Under the pieces are notes generated by a model. The model had not been told where the DNA came from. It saw only the letters and a program-made list of their open reading frames with translations, and searched no databases. From an uncultured Lachnospiraceae bacterium (GTDB lineage Bacteria > Bacillota > Clostridia > Lachnospirales > Lachnospiraceae): a DNA stretch of 34,823 bases. Numbering within the stretch: the stretch's first letter is position 1; each line of letters begins with the position of its first letter. The position numbers were made by a program, and so were the translations under genes. This document shows, piece by piece, positions 1-5,882 of the stretch. Location of the stretch: NCBI GenBank assembly GCA_951801955.1, contig CATOOV010000034.1, positions 1 through 34,823 on the forward strand, given 5' to 3'.

Positions 1-1
1 C

Positions 2-127
2 AATGCAACCAATGTGAAAAAAATTTCTGGACTGTCCCGGGTAGGGGCGATTGCATTTCTTGGCGTTTTTGGAATTGGAAAATCCAGCAAGCAATGGCAC
101 TGCACCCACTGCGGCAGTGATTTCTAA
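2..127 (+). CDS. C-terminal end of a zinc-ribbon protein (partial)
   Basis: This open frame enters from the left edge and ends at TAA 125-127, giving 41 visible residues. It finishes in WHCTHCGSDF, half of a CxxC zinc ribbon, after a small hydrophobic, glycine-rich stretch (GAIAFLGVFGIG). The start and any first cysteine pair lie outside the window, so the function cannot be named. It runs towards the leftward phage genes and probably belongs to the host chromosome beside the phage-derived locus. A perfect 22-bp palindrome (136-157, arms TTTTTCTTCTA and TAGAAGAAAAA) follows the stop and may end transcription. Confidence 0.55.
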   Translation, partial: NATNVKKISGLSRVGAIAFLGVFGIGKSSKQWHCTHCGSDF

Positions 128-135
128 TCCGCTGT

Positions 136-157
136 TTTTTCTTCTATAGAAGAAAAA
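136..157. terminator. AT-rich perfect palindrome after the zinc-ribbon fragment
   Basis: Two 11-bp arms meet without a spacer and carry T and A runs on the outside. This could act as a weak terminator in either direction, but the stem has few G-C pairs, so its strength is doubtful. Confidence 0.35.
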
Positions 158-735
158 TAATATGCGCACGCGCACAAAAGGAAAAATATTCCTGCACACT
201 TTGTTCCAGCATCTATTCTATGTTTTGTAAGTTTTTTGCCTTTCTGCCAACTCCGGCAAAGGGAGTTCCACATAATGCGCCGATCGTGAAAGATCAAAAT
301 ACAGGTTTGCTCGTGTTTCAATCTTTACTGTCGGCGCAATCCATGACAACAGGGGACAGATCCCTGCCCATAATTTCCCGTCATGTCCGGGCCTAGTCCT
401 GACTATGCATTCTTATGCCAGCGTTGCATCTAAGCATAAGCTGCCCTGGTAGTCGATGGGATTAGCACTCGCATCTGCGAGATTATCACATTACAAGTGA
501 TTGCACCAAGTGCGCTGTCATCTGCTCGTTGGGAAGAGCTGCCGGATTGTTACGATTTTCTTTTGTCGCCAAAAGGAAAGTGTACCGTCAGTTTGACTTC
601 CGTCCAAGGGCTCCAATTATGAAAGAGCCGAATCCATATGCAGAGGGATTCCATATCTGCAGTTTCAGCCGTGTATATCACGGCTTCCCATACAAAAAAC
701 CCTGTATCCAGGGAAAACGTACAGGCTCGGCATAT
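158..735. other. Stretch without a convincing gene between the host fragment and the truncated tape measure gene
   Basis: No frame here has both a ribosome binding site and a protein-like composition. The stretch contains local inverted repeats: CAGGG / CCCTG around 350-366 and CTCGCA-TC-TGCGAG at 468-481. On the minus strand the open frame resumes directly after the stop of the tape measure ORF and ends at a TAA about 180 nt further on, without a start codon that has an RBS. It may be the scar of a deletion or a non-coding repeat. It is the likely left breakpoint of the phage-derived locus. Confidence 0.4.
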
Positions 736-1845
736 TCAAAAAGAGGGACAACTATCTGTATTTGCCCTACCGAGGTTTTTTGCGCCCAGGTATCCGCCGG
801 CAAGGGCGCCAAGGGTACCCAGGGAACCGATTTTTTCGGTGACTTTGTTTAGTGCATTGCTTCCAACCGTTCCCAGATCCAGGAAAAATTTTAAGATGTC
901 AGAATGAATCAGGGAAGCGGAAAGTTCTTCTACCTGGTTTTGGAATGTTGCTGTTTTTCCAGCGATGGAATCCAGATAGGCCTGGTTGGCTTCGTCTGCG
1001 GCGCCAAAACTGTTGGAAGCAGAAAAAACCGCTTGTTCCACGCCTTTCCAGTTGTCCATCAGCGCCAGAAATACTTCCCTTTGGTCATTTCCGGCAATGG
1101 AAGCGGCAAACGATTCTTTAGAAGAATCTTCCAATGTGCTCCAGGAGGAGTTTAGGTTGTTCAGAATACGGTAAACATTTTGGGTATCGCCATAGGTTTC
1201 TTTTAGGTTGGAAAAGATGGCAAGTTCCCCATTTGTTACCTTGTCCATATCCCCTAAAACTTCATAAGCGCCGGAAAGAAGCCCCAGCAGCTCTTCTAAG
1301 GACATGCCGGCATCGTCGGCAGATTGTGCCAGCTTGGAAGCCCCGGCGGCAAGGGTATCAAAGTCCGCCTTCCCTGTCTTGGCAATGCCAATCAGGGAAT
1401 CGTTGATACTGCTAATGGAACGGCGAGGTTTTTGAAAGCCCTCCAAAATGTTTGTTAAATATTCTGTGGCAGTATCGGCATTGTCAATGCCAGAGGAGAG
1501 ATTGGTCATTTTCATGGCTTCCTGCGCGATGGCAAGTGCATCTTTCGTTCCATAACCTGCCTGTGCGGCAGAATTGATGTAAGAGAGCACTTCTGTTCCG
1601 GCTTTGCCTGCGGCATCCCCCAGACGAAATGCCTCTTCTGTGACATGTTTCAGTTCTGCGGCAGAATAATTGGAAGTTTTCGCAAGCTGTAAAAGGATAT
1701 TGTCCAGTTCTATGACAGTATCCTTCATCTGTGCAAGGGATTCCATCCCTTTGAGTAACGCTCCGTCTGGGAGAAGATAGCTTTTCAAAGTAGAAAATTC
1801 CTCGGATAAGGAAGCGTCTGTTGCTTGTCCGTTTTGGTTGCTCAT
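736..1845 (-). CDS. Phage tail tape measure protein, TP901 type, truncated
   Basis: The 369-residue protein matches the conserved N-terminal region of TP901-type tape measure proteins, which set tail length and help the genome or cargo pass through the tube. Visible signs are the helical block LAKTSNYSAAELKHVTEEAF near residues 54-73, the following alternation of Ala/Gly-rich helices, and the GTLGALAGGYLGAKNLG segment near the C-terminus, which in full proteins comes before a long coiled region. Family members are usually 700 to over 1500 residues, so this copy is cut short: after KNLG the sequence changes character and stops within ten residues. The start is firm because TAAGGAGG lies just upstream of ATG at 1845. 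It is the last gene of the leftward operon, and downstream tail-tip genes are missing. Confidence 0.8.
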   Translation of the reverse strand: MSNQNGQATDASLSEEFSTLKSYLLPDGALLKGMESLAQMKDTVIELDNILLQLAKTSNYSAAELKHVTEEAFRLGDAAGKAGTEVLSYINSAAQAGYGTKDALAIAQEAMKMTNLSSGIDNADTATEYLTNILEGFQKPRRSISSINDSLIGIAKTGKADFDTLAAGASKLAQSADDAGMSLEELLGLLSGAYEVLGDMDKVTNGELAIFSNLKETYGDTQNVYRILNNLNSSWSTLEDSSKESFAASIAGNDQREVFLALMDNWKGVEQAVFSASNSFGAADEANQAYLDSIAGKTATFQNQVEELSASLIHSDILKFFLDLGTVGSNALNKVTEKIGSLGTLGALAGGYLGAKNLGRANTDSCPSF

Positions 1846-1888
1846 ATGGTAACCTCCTTATAGTGTTGATTTTCATGGATGGTTTGCC

Positions 1889-2212
1889 TTAGTGTACAGC
1901 GCCGTCATCAGTTATGGCATCTTTTACACGGGCAGAGTCAATCATATTCTGATAGAAACTTTCCTGGAATTTCGGCTGTTTCATTTCCGTTAAGAATTCT
2001 GAAAGCTGCTCCATATAACCAGACATTTCTTCTGTGGAAAATGCAAGGTTCATCTGCTTTACTGCTTCCATGGCGTCTGTCTCGGCTTTGGTGCGGGCAA
2101 GTTCCGCCTCGAAAAGTTCTTTCAGTTTTTGTGTCACGGAGCCAGAAAGTTCCATCATGGAAGCGTGGTACTGATGTTTGGTTTTGAAATAGGTTCTTAC
2201 ATTTTTAAACAT
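1889..2212 (-). CDS. Small helical protein in the tail assembly position
   Basis: A 107-residue, probably all-helical protein, Glu/Lys/Met-rich in the middle (residues 28-85), with no membrane segment or recognised domain. AGGAGG stands a few bases before ATG at 2212. It lies directly upstream of the tape measure gene, 43 bp away, where tailed phages usually encode tail assembly chaperones, so that role is inferred from position only. No slippery heptamer joining it to its neighbour was evident. Confidence 0.6.
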   Translation of the reverse strand: MFKNVRTYFKTKHQYHASMMELSGSVTQKLKELFEAELARTKAETDAMEAVKQMNLAFSTEEMSGYMEQLSEFLTEMKQPKFQESFYQNMIDSARVKDAITDDGAVH

Positions 2213-2229
2213 ATGGTTATCCTCCTGTG

Positions 2230-2598
2230 TTATTGGATGTTCATAATGGGATACAAGGCTACCAGGTAAGAGATATCCATCCCGCTGGAAAATACGTCGT
2301 CTGCCGGCAGGCTGGAAATGTTGGCAGAAACTTCCTCTTGCAGCAGGGACTGGATGTCCTGGTTGAATTTGGAGACAAGATCTGGATGATCGGCGTCAAT
2401 GGAAATATTTCCGTCAGGATCTTTGGTACCATATTCCCGGATTTTCTCGTTTCTAATTTGTTCAAAATTATTGACCGTGCTGTCAATCTCATGGAGAATG
2501 CCCAGAAAACGAAATTTCAAACGATGGTCCAGATCAGTTTCCTCTTCCATGATTTTATGGATGGCGCCATGGATATTTAAGATATCGAATACTTTCAT
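2230..2598 (-). CDS. Small acidic tail-module protein
   Basis: A 122-residue protein of unknown family. The N-terminal half is helical and charged, followed by a DPDGNISIDADHPDL loop near residues 63-77 and a hydrophobic C-terminus. The ATG at 2598 is preferred over the in-frame ATG at 2607 because AAAGGA lies 8 nt upstream of it but would abut the upstream one. It lies between the cysteine protein and the 107-residue protein, 17 bp from the latter, in a tightly packed operon. Its place between tail tube and tape measure suggests an assembly chaperone or minor tail protein, which is inference. Confidence 0.6.
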   Translation of the reverse strand: MKVFDILNIHGAIHKIMEEETDLDHRLKFRFLGILHEIDSTVNNFEQIRNEKIREYGTKDPDGNISIDADHPDLVSKFNQDIQSLLQEEVSANISSLPADDVFSSGMDISYLVALYPIMNIQ

Positions 2599-2634
2599 AG
2601 AGTTCATCCTTTCTGTGATAGATGTCAGTCGGTA

Positions 2635-2910
2635 TCAGTTCGGTTCTGATAAGATGTTTTGTATGGTGTCCCGAATCTTGGGCACAAAGGAATCCAGGCT
2701 GGTGAGATCACAGCCTAAAAGCTGTTCCCTTGCTTCCAAGGGGCTGGCATACCCGTTAGTATAGCTGTTTAATATCAGGAAAATCTTATAGCAGGCACGG
2801 GTATCCGTGATGGTCCGCCAGGGCTGGAAGCTGTGGATGTTGTCACAGCTCTGGCAGGCATGGTATGGTGTTCCGCAGATTTTACAAGTGTGGTTTTGAT
2901 AAGTGCTCAT
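2635..2910 (-). CDS. Small zinc-binding protein of the tail module
   Basis: A 91-residue protein whose first 22 residues hold two CxxC pairs (C9, C12, C19, C22; CKICGTPYHACQSC), enough for one zinc knuckle. The rest is a helical domain that ends in a short acidic tail. The ATG at 2910 follows GAGGG at a good distance, while the alternative ATG at 2922 sits inside the terminator T-run. It is the first gene beyond the terminator that follows the tail tube-like gene. Small zinc proteins of this kind occur in phage structural operons, but no function is established here. Confidence 0.6.
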   Translation of the reverse strand: MSTYQNHTCKICGTPYHACQSCDNIHSFQPWRTITDTRACYKIFLILNSYTNGYASPLEAREQLLGCDLTSLDSFVPKIRDTIQNILSEPN

Positions 2911-2924
2911 TGGTTCCCTCATAG

Positions 2925-2948
2925 AAAAAAGGGGCGGCAGACGCCGCC
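2925..2948 (-). terminator. Intrinsic terminator after the tail tube-like gene
   Basis: On the minus strand an 8-bp all-GC stem (GGGGCGGC / GCCGCCCC, loop of four) is followed at once by six T residues (2925-2930). It sits between the tail tube-like gene and the rest of the tail operon. Such a stop often allows more of the abundant tube protein than of the downstream assembly proteins. Confidence 0.85.
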
Positions 2949-3094
2949 CCGGAATTGAGATGGTAAGAGTAGCTTTTACCAGATGTCACATGGCAGGCGC
3001 GTAAGCATTTGAATGCTGCAAAAACAGCACGCGCGCCGCCATTAAAACGCTGATGGCGTTTTGAATCCAGATATGGTGCCAGATTAGGCAGGGT
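2949..3094. other. Structured 146-bp spacer after the tail tube-like gene
   Basis: This gap contains several nested inverted repeats: AGCATT-TG-AATGCT (3004-3017), GC-rich arms around 2996-3002 and 3029-3037, and AAAACGC-N5-GCGTTTT (3044-3062). No gene is visible. On the plus strand, 3052-3068 reads like one arm of the dispersed palindrome found at 18832, 27008 and 16722, so a decayed repeat copy is possible. Confidence 0.4.
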
Positions 3095-3895
3095 TTAAGC
3101 AGCGCTGTCGTCAGATACGATAATATCAAAGAGTTTTGCATTTTCATCGCAGTAAGATTTGAACAGTTTGTAGCTCGCCGCATGTTTGCCCTCGGATGTC
3201 AGGGTAAGTTCCACTGCAGAGGGGTCAATCTGTGCCCTCGGAATGGAGATTACGCCGGCATATACCAAGTTGGTATTGCAGGGGTCGTGGAAGAGCGCAT
3301 GTACCAACAGGGAGCGTACTTCTGGGATGCTGTCAGCGGTTTTGGTAACTTTTACCGTGTTGCCTGTGATGGCATCGTATCTTACAAAGACACGTCCAGC
3401 CACGTCAGCAGGAAATGTAAGGGTTTTGCTTGCTGCATCCAAAGTAAAGGTATCGTCAGCGGCAGTCCCGGTAGTTAAAGTATAAGTTGCGCCAAAGGTA
3501 TTGTCGTCATTGATGACCTTGACTGAAGCGATTTCTGCGCCTGCAGTTCCCACTGGGACGTATTTCAGCACTGCTTTGTGGTTGCTGTCGATTGTCACTG
3601 TTTCACTGACAGGACGTTTCATATCATTCGCAGCCTCTTTCTTAGCCCCAAACTGGGAAGCGGCAAGGTCGAGGGAGAACAGGCTGTTGGTAAAGTCAAA
3701 GGTTCCTGTCTGTGCGTTATAGAAGGTAGTGATTTCTGCGCCCATAGCGTCTGTAACAGCAGTACCTGTTGCAGCAGTTTTCAGGCTGGGGCTTTCGATC
3801 TGTGTGTATCTGCCCACCAGCTCATTGGTTGCAAAGTCGTATTCTTCTACGGCTCTGATTTTTTCAAGAATTAATTCGTTTGGATTAAAAGACAT
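3095..3895 (-). CDS. Tail tube-like major structural protein
   Basis: A 266-residue, beta-rich, acidic protein full of Thr, Ala, Val and Asp, with no signal peptide or membrane segment. The N-terminal part (residues 1-95) has the look of a phage tube subunit. The middle (about 100-190) resembles an added Ig-like beta domain (TYTLTTGTAADDTFTLDAAS, then FPADVAGRVFVRYDA). It has the strongest RBS of the operon (AAGGAGG, 8 nt before ATG 3895) and is followed by a strong terminator, as expected for a highly expressed structural gene. Its place ahead of the tape measure gene fits a tail tube. A capsid-decoration role is the alternative. Confidence 0.55.
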   Translation of the reverse strand: MSFNPNELILEKIRAVEEYDFATNELVGRYTQIESPSLKTAATGTAVTDAMGAEITTFYNAQTGTFDFTNSLFSLDLAASQFGAKKEAANDMKRPVSETVTIDSNHKAVLKYVPVGTAGAEIASVKVINDDNTFGATYTLTTGTAADDTFTLDAASKTLTFPADVAGRVFVRYDAITGNTVKVTKTADSIPEVRSLLVHALFHDPCNTNLVYAGVISIPRAQIDPSAVELTLTSEGKHAASYKLFKSYCDENAKLFDIIVSDDSAA

Positions 3896-3908
3896 AATTT
3901 GTTCCTCC

Positions 3909-3980
3909 TTAAAATTTTAAATTCGCTCCTGCAAGTCTTGGCAAAGGATTCGGCTTAGAGTTCGTTGGCATGTTACGCAT
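3909..3980 (-). CDS. Possible 23-residue leader peptide before the tail tube-like gene
   Basis: A short frame from ATG 3980 to TAA 3911-3909 encodes a proline-rich, basic peptide ending in PLPRLAGANLKF. It has AGGGA five bases before its start, and its stop overlaps the AAGGAGG ribosome binding site of the tail tube-like gene, so its translation would end on that site. It may be a coupling leader or a chance ORF; no homologue is recognised. Confidence 0.3.
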   Translation of the reverse strand: MRNMPTNSKPNPLPRLAGANLKF

Positions 3981-4026
3981 CGGAATCCCTGTGCCTTTTC
4001 GCAAAGCATGGTCCGATGGGAGCTGG

Positions 4027-4779
4027 TTAGTCCAGGTCTCCCATCCAGTTTAATTGTGTTTCTGGGATTTCTTTTAAATTGATTCCAAAACCAGAATAAC
4101 CGCTTTGCAGCAGCAGGTCTGCATTCCGTATCTTGGAAATCCGTTTTACGGAATCCAGAAAGGCGTTGATCTTCATATTCCACACTTGGGCGTGGTCATA
4201 TTTGAAGCCTTGGGAGTTGGTCATGGCAGATACCAGGTTCCGCAGTTGGGAGACATAAGGTTTCCCTTTCTCCTGCTCATATTCTTCCCTGGCATCTTCA
4301 ATCAAAATCTGTTTGGTGGCTTCGTTTGCCGGAAGTTGGCTGTTGCGCTTTAAGCCATGCATGCTCCTGAGCACCTCTGCAAATTTCAGATAGGTTGGTT
4401 CGTCTATCAGGATATCTTGTTCCAAATCATACATTACAATCTCTTCGGAGCCCTTTTTTTGCATAAGCTGAAAATTTGAGAAATCTAAATCTCCGGTGAT
4501 AATGCTGGTTTTGGATTGGTCTAAGGGAGGAGCCAGCAGGCTGTAAAACAGTGTGAAATCATTGATTTTTGTATAATCAATGCCCATGTCATAAAGCTGG
4601 AATTTTAAGTCGGCGCCTGTGGAGGTCAGTGTATAGATCATGCTCCAATAGGCACGTTCTCCATAATCACAGATTTCGTCCAGCGTTGGTTGATGAATGG
4701 TAATACCAGGAGCAAGAGGAAAATCTTTGCCCCGGTAAATTTGTAACTCATGATCTGTTAATTCTTCCAAGTTTTTCAC
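4027..4779 (-). CDS. Probable phage tail assembly or structural protein
   Basis: A 250-residue acidic cytoplasmic-type protein. The first 110 residues hold a PTLDEI start region and an FTLFYSLL patch. The C-terminal third is helical (AFLDSVKRISKIRNADLLLQ) and ends in GINLKEIPETQLNWMGDLD. This ending, a hydrophobic Gly-rich patch followed by NWMGDLD, recalls proteins encoded just ahead of tail tube genes in gram-positive phages; that is a resemblance, not an identification. The start codon is GTG at 4779 with AAAGG upstream. A promoter-like pair lies at 4848-4876, so tail genes may also be transcribed separately from the polymerase. Confidence 0.5.
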   Translation of the reverse strand: MKNLEELTDHELQIYRGKDFPLAPGITIHQPTLDEICDYGERAYWSMIYTLTSTGADLKFQLYDMGIDYTKINDFTLFYSLLAPPLDQSKTSIITGDLDFSNFQLMQKKGSEEIVMYDLEQDILIDEPTYLKFAEVLRSMHGLKRNSQLPANEATKQILIEDAREEYEQEKGKPYVSQLRNLVSAMTNSQGFKYDHAQVWNMKINAFLDSVKRISKIRNADLLLQSGYSGFGINLKEIPETQLNWMGDLD

Positions 4780-4847
4780 CGCCTTTCTTTTTCTGTGAAG
4801 TTTTTTCTGCTTTGTGCATCGTGTTCACAGGAAGAAATCCTATACTG

Positions 4848-4876
4848 TATATATGTAGCCGCCAAAATGCTTTCAA
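4848..4876 (-). promoter_or_regulatory. Possible sigma-A promoter ahead of the tail genes
   Basis: On the minus strand TTGAAA (4876-4871) and TATATA (4853-4848) are 17 bp apart, in the 127-bp gap between the zinc-finger gene and the tail-module genes. The -35 matches five of six bases and the -10 four of six. It would let the host polymerase transcribe the tail genes without read-through from the operator region. Confidence 0.35.
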
Positions 4877-4906
4877 ACATACGTTCTAAAAGGTTTCCGG
4901 GGAATT

Positions 4907-5776
4907 TTAACTGTGTGGTAATTGTGTTTTGCGTTTTTCATTATAGCGGCTGTAAGACTGGCTGCGGGATTGTTTGCGGCAGGTATCACAGAGCCTTCGG
5001 TTGCGCTGTCTGTTTTGTAAAAATAAATTGCCGCAGGCGCAGCGGCTGTAGGAGGTTTTCCGGCGGCTGTTTGCATTGTAGAGTCCGTAGTATGATTTTT
5101 GGTAGTTTTTAAAATAACCATGTAAGCCGCTGCAAAAGTAGCTGATGCAGAAATTGTCTTCATTCCATGTACCTGTTTGTAGTACCAGTGCATGGTCCGT
5201 CTGGTATTCTTCCAATGGTTGATAGTGTTCAAACAGCCTTCGAAAATAACCTTCCGCCACCTGTTTGTATTCCTCCCAGCTTAACTTCATTTTTTCACGG
5301 GCGCAGGTTTCTTTGAGACGTTTTGCATCTGCCATCGCTTGTTCTAAAGTGTTGGAAAGTTCTTTGGGGGAGAGGATCCATTCTGGTTCCCCTTTTCCTA
5401 GAAAGGATTCCCACTGGAAATACAATTTTTTTGGCAGCCGCAGCAAATCCAGGTATTCTTTCCGGCTGCAGATATTTTCGTCAAAGAAATATGTGTAAAT
5501 ATTGTTGAGTTTCTGGCGGATTAAGCTGGCGAAGCCCGTGTTTTTGGTGGTGGAAGGGCATACGTTTCGGGGAATGGAAGTATAATTTGAAAATACCTCT
5601 CCGATTTCTGTTTTCAGAAGCGTTGGCTTGATGCGGAAGGTAATCGGTTTTTCTGTGATTGTGCGCTGGTTGGGATGTTCCCAGATCTTTTGACAGAAGG
5701 AAGAAAAAATTTCTTCCTTCTCTGCGTCTGTGGTGGCAAATTGATAGTCCTCTAAAATTTCGTACAGGTACAGCAT
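4907..5776 (-). CDS. Protein with C-terminal zinc ribbon, coupled to the polymerase gene
   Basis: A 289-residue protein with a helical, charged body and a C-terminal zinc ribbon: C246, C248, then C263 and C266 with basic residues between (CACGNLF, then RRLCDTCRKQ), followed by an Arg/Lys/Ser-rich tail that could touch nucleic acid. The ribbon resembles the CGNR type of DNA-binding zinc finger, though the classic CGNR ending is not present. The start at 5776 is chosen because AAAGGAGG stands 8 nt upstream and the stop of an overlapping mini-ORF forms TAATG with it. It directly follows the RNA polymerase gene, so an accessory role in transcription is possible but is only inference from context. 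Confidence 0.6.
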   Translation of the reverse strand: MLYLYEILEDYQFATTDAEKEEIFSSFCQKIWEHPNQRTITEKPITFRIKPTLLKTEIGEVFSNYTSIPRNVCPSTTKNTGFASLIRQKLNNIYTYFFDENICSRKEYLDLLRLPKKLYFQWESFLGKGEPEWILSPKELSNTLEQAMADAKRLKETCAREKMKLSWEEYKQVAEGYFRRLFEHYQPLEEYQTDHALVLQTGTWNEDNFCISYFCSGLHGYFKNYQKSYYGLYNANSRRKTSYSRCACGNLFLQNRQRNRRLCDTCRKQSRSQSYSRYNEKRKTQLPHS

Positions 5777-5882
5777 TATGAAATCCCTCCTTTTTCCGTT
5801 AGTGGAAGCATTTGATAGTCCTCTAAAATTTCGTACAGGTACAGCATTATGAAATCCCTCCTTTTTCTGGTAGTGGAAGCAT
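5741..5882. repeat. 71-bp tandem duplication at the polymerase / zinc-finger gene junction
   Basis: Two adjacent copies (5741-5811 and 5812-5882) differ at only a few bases. Each copy carries the end of the polymerase frame, a ribosome binding site, a TAATG stop-start overlap and the first 12 codons of the zinc-finger gene. The duplication leaves both full-length genes intact. Confidence 0.9.
5776..5847 (-). CDS. 23-codon fusion mini-ORF made by the tandem duplication
   Basis: It starts at ATG 5847 (TAATG with the polymerase stop) and ends at TAA 5778-5776 (TAATG with the zinc-finger start). The peptide is the first 12 residues of the zinc-finger protein (MLYLYEILEDYQ) joined to a copy of the polymerase C-terminus (MLPLTEKGGIS). 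It keeps translation coupled through the junction: ribosomes can stop and restart twice. The peptide itself is probably without function. Confidence 0.5.
   Translation of the reverse strand: MLYLYEILEDYQMLPLTEKGGIS

Noticed and set aside
124..321. 65-codon minus-strand ORF at the left end
   Set aside because: No RBS and unlikely composition; it overlaps the probable terminator of the zinc-ribbon fragment.
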